A stretch of DNA of 64,000 nucleotides from Nocardia sp. MH4. Its GTDB lineage: Bacteria > Actinomycetota > Actinomycetes > Mycobacteriales > Mycobacteriaceae. Where the stretch lies: the NCBI RefSeq assembly GCF_019266065.1, contig NZ_LPNR01000112.1, positions 248,001-312,000 on the forward strand, given 5' to 3'. Position 1 is the stretch's first letter. Every line of letters begins with the position of its first letter. Both the position numbers and the translations under genes were made by a program. The notes beneath the pieces are model-generated. The model was given only the letters and a program-made list of their open reading frames with translations. It ran no database searches and was not told the DNA's origin. Below are positions 1 through 13,100 of the stretch, in pieces.

Positions 1-73
1 GTGCGTTCGACTCGAATCACGGTGCTCGATCCGCCTGCTCGACACGGTTGGCCGCGCCCGCGAGGATAGGTCG

Positions 74-964
74 ATGTCGACACGCGAACTGGTCGTGCTC
101 GGGACGGCGGGGGCTGTGCCGACGCGACGTCGTAACCACAACGGGTATCTCCTGCGCTGGGACGGCCGGGGCGTGCTGTTCGATCCCGGTGAGGGTACGC
201 AGCGGCAGATGTCGCAGGCGGGTGCGTCGGCGACGGAACTGCGCTGGCTGTGCGTTACCCACTTCCACGGCGATCACTGCCTCGGGGTGCCCGGCATCGT
301 GCAGCGGTTGGGGCGGGACGGCGTCCCGCATGACGTGCACGCGGTGTTTCCCGCCGACGGCGCCGACTACTGGGAGCGGCTGAAGTACGCGACGAGCTAC
401 TACGACGAGCCGCATCTGGTGGAACATCCGCTCAGCGGGCCCGGTGCAACGCTGCAGGGCGACGGTTTCACCCTCACCGCGCTGCCACTCGACCACAGCA
501 TCACCACCTACGGCTATCGGCTCGCCGAGCCCGACAGTCGGACGTTTCTGCCCGAACGTCTACGCGCGCACGGGATTTCCGGTGCGGCGGTCCGGGAACT
601 GTCCGGGCCGCTGCTCGAGGAGTGCACGGTGCCCAGGCCGGGCCAGAAGGTGGCGTTCGTGATGGATACCCGCCTGTGCGACAACGTCTACGCGCTGGCC
701 GAGGGCGTGGACATGCTCATCATCGAGTCCACGTTCCTGGACTCCGAGACCGACCAGGCCCGGGAACGCGGCCACCTCACCGCGCGGCAGGCGGGTGAGG
801 TGGCCCGGTCGTGTGGGGTGCGAACCCTGGTCCTGACCCACTTCTCGGAACGCTACGGCGAAGGCGACGACCCGCTGTTCCTCGCGCAGGCCGATTTCCC
901 CGAGGCCGTACTCGCGCACGATCTGGACCGGATCCCGTTGCCGGCCCGGCGGCCGGCTCGCTGA
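74..964 (+). CDS. rnz: Ribonuclease Z (tRNA 3'-end endonuclease)
   Basis: Metallo-beta-lactamase-fold endonuclease expected to cut the 3' trailer from tRNA precursors in the cytoplasm. The 296-aa length fits bacterial RNase Z. The signature HFHGDH (about residues 63-68) binds the two zinc ions; more ligands are expected at the Asp of MDTR (about 197-200) and the His of LTHFSERY near residue 255. The N-terminus (VVLGTAGAVPT) matches the first strand of the family. The ATG follows a purine-rich GAGGATAGG with good spacing. The next gene downstream is the convergent end of the NRPS, so it is probably transcribed alone or with a gene left of the window. Family assignment is secure; nothing unusual is visible. 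Confidence 0.95.
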   Translation: MSTRELVVLGTAGAVPTRRRNHNGYLLRWDGRGVLFDPGEGTQRQMSQAGASATELRWLCVTHFHGDHCLGVPGIVQRLGRDGVPHDVHAVFPADGADYWERLKYATSYYDEPHLVEHPLSGPGATLQGDGFTLTALPLDHSITTYGYRLAEPDSRTFLPERLRAHGISGAAVRELSGPLLEECTVPRPGQKVAFVMDTRLCDNVYALAEGVDMLIIESTFLDSETDQARERGHLTARQAGEVARSCGVRTLVLTHFSERYGEGDDPLFLAQADFPEAVLAHDLDRIPLPARRPAR

Positions 965-968
965 ACCG

Positions 969-1124
969 TTACCGCTGGTAGTCCCGCACGAACGGCGTGT
1001 CCACGCCCAACGGCCCGAGCGCGGTCGCACCACCGGGCTCCCCCAGCGGTGCGTCCCGCCCGGACAGCGGTTCGGTGAAGAATCGGGCGTCGGCTCGGCG
1101 GGTAGTAGGCCCGTGCCTATCACC
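969..1124 (-). pseudogene. Possible C-terminal remnant of an unidentified gene
   Basis: Between the RNase Z stop and the NRPS terminator the minus strand holds an open stretch of about 50 codons ending in TAA at 969-971, with the C-terminal residues GPLGVDTPFVRDYQR. It has no start codon with a ribosome binding site, and an in-frame stop sits just upstream. The codon usage and protein-like composition suggest the tail of a lost gene rather than spacer. I do not recognise the family; chance reading through GC-rich DNA is the main alternative. Confidence 0.25.
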
Positions 1125-1144
1125 CCATCAGCGCCACTGATGGG
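1124..1144 (-). terminator. Hairpin downstream of the NRPS gene
   Basis: Perfect 8-bp inverted repeat CCCATCAG / CTGATGGG with a 5-nt loop, 10 nt beyond the NRPS stop codon. No U-tract follows, as is usual for actinobacterial hairpin terminators. Confidence 0.6.
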
Positions 1145-1154
1145 TTCGTGATCG

Positions 1155-4100
1155 TCACAGCCACTCCCGCAACACCTTGGCGATCGACTCGAGCGCGCGG
1201 CTCTCGGTCATCCGCCAGTGCGTCGCGTCCACGAGATGGTTGCGCACCGGGCGGCTGGCGGCCTCGGTCCAGGACGCGGCGCCGGTGGAGCCGGTCGGAT
1301 CGTCCTGGGCGGCGGTGAAATAGGTGATGGCACCGTCGAATCGGCGTGGCCGGTAGGCCGCGTCGAGTGCCGCCGAAGCGATCGCCGCGTCGACGACGCG
1401 CTCGATCCGGGCGGAGTCCAGCGATGCCAGCGGTGCGGCCAGCCGGCCGAGGACCTCGGCCAGACCCTGCGCGTCGGCCACCTCGTCGAAGGTGCCGTCG
1501 GCAGCGAGGTCACCGGCGAACCCGCCGAGCAGATCGGCCGCCGTGACCGGGCTCGCCGTAGCCTGCGACGCGGCGCTGAGCGTGCTGTCCAGCATGCCCA
1601 ACAGCGCGACCTCCTCACCGTCTTCCTGCAGTTGCACCGCCATGGCGTGCGCGAGCACTCCGCCCAGTGACCAGCCGAGCAGGTGGTAGGGCCCTTCGGC
1701 TTGGATCTGGCGAATCTGCTTGAGATAGAGCAGCGCCCATTCCTCGATCGAATCCGGCAGCGGCTCGGCCGAGCTCAGCGCCGGCGACTGCAGACCGTAG
1801 ATCGGCCGGTCGGGATGCAGGTGCGCGGCGAGCCCACCGAACGACCAGGCGACACCGCTGATCGGGTGCACGCAGAACAGCGGCTCGCGGGTGCCGACGG
1901 TCCGCAACGGCAACAAGACATCGAACGCCGCGTCGGCGCCGGTGCTGTCGGCTCCGTCGGCACGCAGCGCGGCGAGGATCCCCGCGGGCGTCGGGGTGGT
2001 GAACAGCCACGTCACCGGGATGGTCGCGGCCACCGCGGCACCGAGTTGGGTCGCCAGACGGGTAGCACTGAGGGAGGTGCCACCCAGTTCGAAGAAGTGG
2101 TCGTCCATGCCGACCCGGTCCAACCGCAGGACATCGGCGAAGATCTCGCACACCGTCTGCTCGATCGCGGTGCCGGGGGCACGGTAGGCGCGGGTCGCGA
2201 CTTCGGGTGCGGGCAGCGCGGCGCGGTCGAGTTTGCCGACCGAGGTGAGCGGCACCTCGTCGATGACCATGATCGTGGCGGGCACCATGTGCGAGGGCAG
2301 CGACCGCGACGCCCACTCGCGCAGATCCTCGACGACGACCATCCGATCCGGCGCGGCGACCACATACGACACCAGCACCGTCGCGCCGGTCTGGTTCTCC
2401 CGGCCCATCGTGACCGCGTAGCCGACATCGGCGTGCGCGGCGAGCACCGCGTCGATCTCCTCCAGCTCGATGCGGAAGCCGCGGATCTTCAGCTGGAAAT
2501 CGGTGCGCCCGCGATACTCCAAGGCCCCGTCGGCATTCCACGCCGCCAGGTCACCGGTGCGATACAACCGGGTGCCGGCGTGGAAGGGATTCGCCACGAA
2601 GCGTTCGGCGGTCAGGTCGGGCCTGCCGAGGTAGCCGCCTGCCAGCTGGGCGCCGGCCAGATACAGCTCACCCGGCACACCGACCGGCACCGGCCGCAGA
2701 CGGGCATCGAGCACGTAGACCTGACTGTTCCACACCGGCTTGCCGATCGGGACCGTCGCGGTGTCCGCGGCGCGGACCTGGTGGCTGGTGATCGAGACCG
2801 CCGCCTCGGTCGGTCCGTACACGTTGAACAGCGCGGCCTGCGGTGCCGCGGATTCGACTCGACGGGCCAACGCCACGGGCAGCGTCTCGCCGATCGCCAG
2901 GACCCGGCGCAGCGAGGCGGGCAGCCCATCGGCGGGCAGCGCGTCGAGCATCGATGGCACCGCGTGCAAGGTGGTGACAGCCTCGCGGCGCATCAGCTCG
3001 GCGAGGTAGGCCGGATCGCGGTGACCGTCGGGTGCGGCGATGACCAGGCGACCGCCCGAGACCGCCGTCGACCAGAACTCCCACACCGACAGGTCGAAGG
3101 TCGCCGCCGTCTTCAACAGCACGACGTCCTCGGCGGTGAGGCCGAATCTCTCGGCCTTCCACCGCAACTGGTTGACCACGGCCGCGTGCGAGACCACCAC
3201 ACCCTTCGGACGCCCCGTCGAGCCCGACGTGAAGATCACATAGGCGGTATTGGCCGCCCGCAGCGGAGCGCGCCGGTCGCGATCGGTGAGCGGGGCGGCA
3301 CTCAGCGCCGACAGCTCGAGCTGGTCGACCCGCACGACCCGGGTCCCGGCTGCCGCGAACCCGGTGTCGGTGTCGGTGAGCACCAGCATCGGCAACGCCG
3401 TGTCCAGGATGTACTCGGTACGCGCGAGCGGCTGATCGGGATCGATCGGCACATAGGCGCCACCCGCGGTGGCGACCGCGTACATCGCGATCACCAGCTC
3501 GACCGAGCGCCGCATGGCCAGCGCCACCCGGGTCTCCGGGCCGACCCCCGCGGCGACGAGATACCGGGCCAGCCGGTTCACCCGGGCGTCGAGCTCGGCG
3601 AAGGTCCACCGTCGGTCCTCGGCCACGAGCGCCACCGCATGCGGGTCCGCGGCGACGGTCTCGTCCAGCAGCGACACCAGGGTCGCGGCCGGATCGGTCT
3701 GACGCGCGGTGCGATTCCACCGTTCGACAATGCGGGTCCGCTCCGCCGGAGCGAGCAGATCGATCGTGTGCAGCGGTGCGCCGGGCGCGGCGACCACCGC
3801 GGCGATGATCCGGGTGAAGCGCTCCAGGAATCCGCGCACTGTCACGGCGTCGAACAGATCGGTGGCGAAAGTGCAGTAACCGCCTATCCCGGCGGCCGCG
3901 CCGTCGCCGGTGTAGCGATCGGCCAGAATGAAATGCAGGTCGAACTGCGAGAGCTCGCGGTCGGTCTCCACCGAGGACACGCTGATGCCGGGCAGGTCCA
4001 TCCGTACTTCGGCGAGGTTCTGGAACGACAGGCCCACCTGGAACAGCGGATGCCGAGCCGTGGAGCGGACCGGATTGAGCACTTCCACGAGCCGCTCGAA

Positions 4101-7100
4101 CGGGACGTCGCTGTGCGCGAACGCCTGCAGGTCGATCTCGCGCTGGCGGGCGAGCAGTTCGGCGAAACTCTCGTCGCCGTCGACCTCGGTGCGGAACACC
4201 AACGTGTTGACGAACATGCCGATCAGATCGTCCAGCTCGGCCTCGCCACGTCCGGCGACCGGGGTGCCGATGGCGATGTCGGTGGTGCCCGACAGTCCCG
4301 CGAGCAGGACGGCCAGCGCGGTGTGCACGGCCATGAACAGCGTCGCGCCTTGCGTGCGGGCCAATTCGGTGAGCGCGGCATGGGTGGCGGCGTCCACGGT
4401 GAACGGCACCCGGCCACCGGCATAGGACTGCACCGCCGGGCGGGGATGGTCGCGGGGCAGGTCGAGCTGGTCGGGCAAATCGGCCAGCGCCCGGCGCCAA
4501 TAGGCGATCTGTTCGGCGCCCACCGAGGTCGGATCGGTGTCCTCGCCCAACAGCGTCTGCTGCCACACCGCGTAGTCGGCGTACTGCACGGCCAGCGGAG
4601 TCCACGTCGGGGCACGCCCGTCGACGCGGGCGCCGTAGGCGGTCACCAGGTCGCGGGTGAGCGGGCCACCGGAGAAGCCGTCACCGGCGATGTGGTGGAT
4701 CGCCATGGCCAGCACGAAGTCCTCGGGTCCGGCCTCGAACAGCGTCGCCCGCAGCGGCACCTCCGCGGTGACGTCGAAGACCGTCGACACCAGTTGCAGC
4801 ACAGCGGGTTCCACCTCGGCGGTGGAGCGCACAGCCAACCGGGGCAGATCCGGATGGCCGACGGGCAGGACAACCTGCACCGGCGCGTGATCCACGACCG
4901 GATACACGGTGCGCAGGATCTCGTGCCGGGCCACCACATCACCGAACGCCGCCCGCAAGGCCGCGACATCGAGCGCACCGCCCAAGCGCAACACCACCGG
5001 AATCGTGTAAGCGGAGGTCCGGGTATCGAAACGGTTGAGGAACCACATGCGCTGCTGGGCGGGCGAGAGCGGGAGCCGCTCGGGCCGAGCCTGGGCGCGC
5101 AGCGCGGGACGGCGGCCCGCCCGGGTCAGCCGGGAGACCTCCGCGGCGCACTCGGCGACCGTCGGTGCCGCGAACAGCACCCGCACCGGGACCCGGACCG
5201 CCACGGCCGCGCTCAACCGGGCGGACAGCCGGGTCGCCAGCAGCGAGTTGCCGCCACGCTCGAAGAAGTTGTCGTCGGCGCCGACCTGTTCGATGCCCAG
5301 CACCTCCGCGAACACCCCGGCGACGGTACGTTCGAGGCCGTTCGCCGGCCGCCGGTAGGGGCGGGCCGTGAAGACGGGCGCGGGCAACGCCTGCCGGTCG
5401 AGTTTGCCGGCGGAGGTCAACGGGATCTCGTCCAGCACCATCACGGCCGCCGGAACCATGTGCGCGGGCAGCATCGACGACGACCACCGCGCCACCGCAC
5501 CGGGATCGATGTCACGGCCGGTCACATACGACACCACCGTCGTCTCGCCCGCCGGATTCTGCGCGCCGACGGTGACCGCGAAGGTGACCTGCGGATGCCG
5601 GGCCAGCACGGCGTCGATCTCGCCCAGCTCGATCCGGAAGCCCCGGATCTTGACCTGGAAATCGGTGCGGCCCAGGTACTCCAGCTCGTCGGCGGCCTCC
5701 GCGCCACGCACCCAGCGCACGAGATCGCCGGTGCGGTACATGCGTTCGCCCGGCGCACCCCACGGGCAGGCGACGAACCGGTCGGCGGTCACGGCACCAC
5801 GCCGGTGATAGCCGCGGGCCAAGGCCGGACCGGCCAGATACAGCTCACCGGTGACACCGACGGGCACCGGATGCAACCGCTGGTCGAGCACCATCGCGCG
5901 CAACCCCGGCACCGGACGGCCGATCGTGACCCGGTCACCGACGCGCAACCGCGCGTAGGTCGCGCCGATCGTGGCCTCGGTCGGTCCGTAGCCGTTGAGG
6001 AAGCGGCGCCCGCGCTGCCAGGCGGTCAGCAGCTCGGCGGTGGTCGCCTCACCGCCCGCCGAGACACAGCTCAGCTCGGGCAGCCCGGCCGGGTCGAGGG
6101 TGCCCAGCAGGGCGGGGGTGATGATCGTGTGGGTCACGCGTTCCCGGCGCAGCAGCTCGTCGAGTTCGACACCGCCGACGGTGCCCGGGGGCGCGATCAC
6201 CAGGGTGGCGCCGCGATGGAAAGCGGTGCCGATCTCCTCGATCGACTGGTCGAAGCTGGGCGAGCAGACGTGCAGCATCCGGTGGTCATGCCGCAGGCCC
6301 ATGATGGTGGCCGAGTGTGTGATCAGCGCGCCGAGGCCCGCGTGGGTGACGGTGACACCCTTGGGCCGCCCGGTGGAGCCGGAGGTGTAGATCACGTAGG
6401 CGGCGTGGTCGCGCCGCAGCGGAGCCGTCCGGTCCCGGTCCCGCACCGCGGTGGCGGGGTGGGTGGCGATGCGGGCGCGCACGGCGGGATCGTCGAGCAC
6501 CAGCCAGCGCGCCGACTCGCCGAGTGCCGCGGCGTGACCGGCGACGGTGACGCCCCTCGTGGCGCCGGAATCGTCGAGCATGTGCCGGACCCGGTCCGCG
6601 GGGTAGTTCGGGTCGACCGGCAGATACACGCCACCGGCCTTCGCGATCGCCCAGAACGCCAGGATCGACTGGTAACCCCGCGGGATCGCCGAGGCGACCA
6701 CGGTTTCCGGTCCGACGCCGTCGGCGATCAACAGCCGGGCCAGACGTGAGGAGTCGGCGTCCAGGTCACCGTAGGTGTGGCCGCGGCCGTTGTCGCGCAC
6801 CGCGATCCGGTGCTGGCCGTAGTCGGTGCCGCGCACCAGCAGGTGCGGCAGGGTCGCGGCGGTCGAGGGTGTGCCGCCCTCGCCGATCCGGGTCAGGAAG
6901 GCATCCTCGTCGCGATCCGACAGGGGCAGGTCGCCGACCGGTGTGCCCGGTCGCTGGGCGAGCGCGGTCAGGATCCGCACCAGGCGCCGGCCGAACGCAA
7001 GCGCTTCGTCGTCGTCGAACACTGTTCGTGCGAAAGACATTTCGATGATCGAACCCGCGTCGTGCTCGACCACGGCCAGGGCCAGTTCACCGGCGCCGGG

Positions 7101-10100
7101 ACCGTCGAACCCCAGCGACACCTGGTCCAGGTGATCGGCACCGACCAAGGCGGCCAGGTCCGCCGACGGAACTCCCGCGTGCGCGAGCGCCTGAGCCTCA
7201 CTGCGCTGGGCCCGGGCCAGCAGCGCGAGGAAGGGCTGGCCGAGGTCGACCCGGGTGCGGACCACCATGGTCTGCTCGGGCGCGGCGAGGACGATGTCGT
7301 CGGTCCCGGTCAGCCGAGCCAGCAGCACGGCGACAGCGCTGCGGATCAGCGCCGACCAGCCGACTCCGGCCGCACCGGCGAGCGCACGCAGTTCCTGATG
7401 CACCGCGGCCGGAATCGGCAGCCGGGTCTGTCCCCGCCCGCCCCCGCTCTCGCGAGTCGCCGTGGGCAGCGTGAGCCGACCGGGCGGATCGGCCAGGGTC
7501 TCCCGCCAGAAGCGGGCACGCGCGATCGGATCGCCGGGTGCGGTCGCGAGCCGCTGCGCGATCGCGCCCGCCGTGGTGTCCGGGCCGGCGGTGATCACGA
7601 CGGTCAGGGCGGTGCGCAGCCGGTCGGTCACCGCCTGCGCGGTGGCCTCGGCGACGAGATCACGCCGGTACTTGATCTGCACCTGGGTGCGCGCCCCCAG
7701 GAACACCAGGATGGTGAGCGGATAGTGCGTGTAGTCGGCCCCGCGCAGACCATCGATTCGCAGGTTGTCGAGCGCACCGCCCGCCTGCTGGAGCCCTTCG
7801 GCGTCGACCGGGTAGGACTCGAAGGCCAGCATCGTGTCGAACAATTCACCGCGCCCAGCCACCCGCTGGATCGCACCGAGACCGAGATGATGGTGATCGA
7901 GCACCGAGGCCTGCTCGGCCTGCACCGCACGCACGAGATCGGTGACGGTGCCGGTCGGGTCGAGCCGGACCCGCACCGGCACCGCGTCGACGAACAAACC
8001 GATCATGTCGCCGACACCGTCCAGTTGCGGCGGACGGCCGGAGACCGTGGCGCCGAAGACGATGTCGTCGCGCCCGCTGGTCCCCGCGACGACCAGACCC
8101 CACGCCGCCTGGAAGACGGTGTTCGCGGTGACCTCGGTGCGGGCGGCGAACGCTGCCAGCTCGGCGGTGCGGTCGGCATCGATGTCGAACTCGCACAGGC
8201 CGAATCCGGTGCCGGTGGCCGGCGGCCACGTCAGCTCCGGTGCCAGCATGCTCGGCTCCACCCCGGCCAGCACCGTCGACCACGCGTGCTCGGCGACCCC
8301 GCGATCCTGCCGGCTCAGCCAGCGCAGATAGTCACGGTAGGGGCGCACCGGCGGCAGGGGCGCCGCGTCACCGTGCGTGGCGTACAGGACCAGCAGTTCC
8401 TTCATCAACAGCGGCATCGACCAGCCGTCGAGCAAGATGTGATGACCCGTCAGCACGAGATGGCTGCGTCCGGAACCGCTGGTGTAGACGGTGAATCGCA
8501 GCAGCGGCGCGACCGCCGGATCGAAACCGGCCTCCTGATCGGCGGCCAGCAGCGCGGACAGGTCGGCGTCGTCGACATCGCCGACGACCCGCAACGGCGC
8601 CTCGATCGCGTCGGCCACCACCTGCACCGGCGTGCCGTCCGCGGCGGTGAGGAACGCCGAGCGCAGGTTCGCGTGCCGGTCCAGCACGGTGGCGGCCGCC
8701 CGGCGCAGCCGCTCGGTGTCGAGATCGCCGGAAAGTTCGGCGACGAGCTGGATGACATAGGCGTGCACCGAGTCGTCCAGGAGTTCACCCAGTGCCAGCA
8801 GCGACTGCTGCAGCGGGGACAGCGGCAACACCTCCGTCAGCCCGGGGTGGGTGCGGCGCCACAGGTCCAGATCCGCCTGCGACACCCGCACCAACGCGAC
8901 ATCGGACGGAGTCAGACCGCCCGCGTCCGGATGCCGGGTGTGCTCGGCGAGCGCGGCCAGCTGCCCGCGCCACTCGTCGGCCAGCTCCAGCACCTCGTCG
9001 GCATCGAGAATGCCGGTGGCGTAACGGAAATCGGCGCGCAGCTGGAGACCGGCGTCGGTGGGCACGGCGATCACGTTGATGTCCACGACGGTGTGCGCCG
9101 GCAGCGCGGGGTCGTAGTCGACTTCGATGTCGCCGAGATCGGCGGCGGGCAGCCAGGCCGCGTCCGCGGCGGGGTCGTTACCGGTCGTCGCACGGCCCAG
9201 ATAGTTGAAGCCGACCTGGCCAAGGCCGCCGGTGAGCTGATGCGCCGGGTCCAGGCGCAGCACCCCGAACCCGATGCCGTTGTCCGGCACCGCCAGTAGC
9301 TGTTCCTTCACCGACCGCACCGCCGTCGCGAGCGCGGCGTCGTCGACGCGCCCCGGAACCGCGGACAGGTCGAGCACGACCGGGTGGACGCTGGTGAACC
9401 AGCCGACGGTCCGGGTCAGATCCGCGCCGGGGACGACGTCTTCAGCACGCCCGTGTCCCTCCAGCCTGATCCGCAGGGTGTCGGCGTCCATGCCACGACG
9501 CGCCCGCCATGCGCGCACAGCCAGCGCGAGCGCCGCGAGCAGAGCGTGGTCGGCGCCGGCCCGGTACTGCGCGGGCAGCGTGGTGAGCAGCGGCTCGGTG
9601 ACCACGGCCGGAACCTGCACCGTGATCGACCGCATCGTCGCCTCGGTGTCGACCGCACTGTCGATGGCCCGCGTCCCCAGCAGCGGATCCGGGGTGGACA
9701 GCAGCTGCCGCCAGTAGTCGAGCTCGCCGGTGCGGTCGGCCGCGACCAGCCCGTGGGCCCACCGCCGGAACGAGGTACCGACCGGCGGCAGAACGATCTC
9801 CTGCCCGGCGTCGTACTGCGCCCACGCGACGACCAGATCCGGCAGCAGGATCCGCCACGACACACCGTCGATCGCGTAGTGGTGAGCCGCCACCACGAGC
9901 AGGTCCCTGGCCTCGCTCCGGCGCACCCAGGTGAACGCGATCATCCGGCCGTAACCCGGGTCGAGCGCCGACAGCGCCGAATCCATGGCGGCACTACCGA
10001 TCCGGGTCAGCTCCTCGCCGTCGGCAGCCGCCGCGTCGACCTCGCAGACCAGCGCGTCCGCCGACACCGACTCGGGAGCCAAAACCTCGAACCGCCACCG

Positions 10101-13100
10101 CAGGCCATCGTGACGCAACCGCGAACGCAGCATGTCGTGACGGCGCAGCACCGCGGACACAGTCGCGACCAGACCGGCGCGATCGATACCGTCCGGCAGC
10201 GCCAGAACCATCGTCTGCGCGAAGCGATCACTCGAGCCGGTGGCCAGGAACTCGGCCAGCACCGGCGTCAGCGCGACCTCGCCGACCCCGCCACCGGGCA
10301 GTTCGGCCAGAGTCACGGCAGGACTGTCGACAGCGGCGACCGCGGCCAGCTTCGCCACGGTCCGGTGTTCGAACACCTGCCTGGTCGTGAACACGATGCC
10401 CGCCGCGCGGGCCAGCGAGACCAGCTGGATCGACAGAATGCTGTCGCCACCGACGGCGAAGAACGAATCGTCGACCCCCACCGACTCGACCCCGAGCACC
10501 CGGGCGAACAACCCAGCCAGCACGGTCTCCCTCGGCGTCGACGGCGCCCGGACGACCGCCGACGCGGCCACCGGCTCCGGGAGCGCGGCACGATCGAGTT
10601 TGCCGTTGGAGGTCAGCGGCAGCGCGTCGAGCACGACGATCGCCGAGGGCACCAGATACGACGGCAAGCGTTGCGCGGCGTACTCGGAGAGCGCCGCCGG
10701 ATCGGCGATCCGGCCCTGCGCGGCAACGACATAGCTGACCAGGACAGTCGACCCCGATGCCGCCGACCGGCCCACGGTCACCGCCACCTCGACCTCGGCG
10801 CGACCGGTGAGCACCGCGTCGACCTCGCCCGGCTCGATCCGGAACCCGCGCACCTTCAGCTGGGTGTCCGCACGACCCACATAGTGCAGTTGCGCATCGC
10901 GCACGCGCACGAGGTCACCGGTGCGATACATCCGCGCACCCGGGGCACCCCAAGGATCGGGGACGAACCGGGTCGAGGTCGTACCCGGCTGATTACGGTA
11001 GCCGCGCGCCACCGCGCGACCGGCCAGATAGAGCTCACCGGTGACCCCCGCCGGCACCGGATGCAACCGCGCGTCCAGGACCATCGCGTACGTGCCGGGC
11101 ACCGGCGCACCGATCGTGACCGGGCGGCCCGCGGTGAGTTCGGCGTAGGCCGAGATGATCGTGGTCTCGGTGGGACCGTACCCGTTGAGATAGCGGCGGC
11201 CCGGCTGCCATTTCGCCAGCAGCTCCGGTGTCGTCACATCACCGCCGACCGACAACAGCTCCAGCGCGTCCAGACCCTCGGGATCGAGAGTGCCGAGCAC
11301 AGCAGGAGTGATGATGGCGTGGGTGACGGCTTCGGCGGCCAGCAGATCGCTCAGCTCGACACCGCCGAGGATCTCCGACGGCGCGACGACCAGCGTCGCC
11401 CCCGTCGTGAAGGCACACAGCCATTCCAGGACCGACGGATCGAACCACGGCGCGCAGATGTGCAGGAACCGGTGGTCCCCGGTGAGGCCGTAGCGGCGGA
11501 CCGCCTCCTCGACCAGCAGACTCAGGCCCGCATGGGTCACGGTGACGCCCTTGGGGACGCCGGTCGACCCGGAGGTGTAGATGACATACGCGGGATGCTC
11601 CGCCCGCACCGGCGCACGCCGATCCGCATCCGTGACCGGCGTCGCGGCAGCCGACCCCGCCGCCTCGTCGAGAGTCAGCCAATCCACACCCACCGGCACC
11701 CGATCGAGATACTCCGGTGCGGTGAGACCCAGGGCGGCCCCCGCATCGGCGACCACGTGAGCGAGACGCGGCGCGGGCTGGTCCGGGTCCAGCGGCACGA
11801 ACAGCCCGCCCGCCTTCGCGACCGACAAGGCGGCGACGACCATCTCCACCGACCGTGGGAAGGCCACCGCGACAGCCACTTCGGGTCCCACGCCCCGCGC
11901 GATCAGGGCACGCGCCACCCGGGAAATCCGCGCGTCCAGTTCGCCATAGGTGACCGAGCGACCCCGGTACCGGATCGCCACTCGATCGGGACCGAGCACG
12001 ACACCACGGGAGACGAGATCCGGCAACAGCACCGGGGGAGCGTCGAGCTCGGCCGGACGCTCCGTGAGCTGCTCAGCCGCGTCGAGAAGGGGCAGGTCAC
12101 CGATCGCGGACTGCGGATGTTCGACGATCGCGGTCAGCAACCGGACGAGTCGTTCGGCGAACACCGAGACGGTCTCCCGGTCGAACAGGGCACTGGTGAA
12201 ACCGAATTCGGCGCGGACCGGCTCCGCCGATTCGGTGGGGACGGTCAGCGCCAGGTCGAACCCGGTGACGTCCGCTCGCGGGCCCGTCAGCAGCGCGATC
12301 CGCGCAGCCGAACGTTCGGCGACACCCAGGGCCGCCGACTCCGCCGCCGACAATTCCGGAAACACGCAGGCCTGCCGCGCCAGCGCGGCCGCATCGGACA
12401 GCAGCGCGTCGACGGTCCGGCCGCCAGGCACCGATAGTCGCAGCAGCACCGCCGGATCCCGCGGGGCGAACACGTCCATCGCGATGTCCGCACTGCCGGA
12501 CAGCCGCGCCAGCAACACCGCGTACGCGACATGGACAACCGTGCGCACCGAAGTCCGCCGCGCCTGCGCGACTTCCCGCATCCGCCCGAACAAATCAGCC
12601 GGGATCTCGAACCGCACGTGATCGTCGATAGCCACCGGCCCGGCGGACCGGAGACGATCCGCCGGAAGGTTCAGCTCCGCGGGCAGATCGGCGAGTACCG
12701 CACGCCAATAGGCGAATCGGGCCACCGGATCATCGTGCCGGGAGAGCTCCGCGAGCACCGCACCCACCGGGCGATCCGGCGTATCGCGGAGCGCGTCGAG
12801 AACCACACGCAGCCGGTGCGTCAGCGCTTCGGCGATATCGGCGCCGACCACCTCGAGCCGGTACTGCAGGCCGACCCGGATACCGTCGCCCACCTCGACC
12901 CCGACCGCCACCGGATAGTGCGTCGCATTGGCCGCCTCGACATCGACGATCTCGAGACCGTCGAGGGAACCATGCGCGCGCCGCATCCCCTCGGTATCCA
13001 CCGGATACGACTCGTAGGCCATCAGCGTGTCGAACAACTCGCCCGCGCCGACGGCCCGCTGGATATCGGCCAGCCCCAGGTAATGCCCGTCGAGCAGCGC

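Noticed and set aside
1683..6749. Plus-strand open frame of 1,688 codons
   Set aside because: Antisense to the NRPS; composition rich in Arg, Gly, His and Gln without domains, typical of the shadow of a GC-rich gene.
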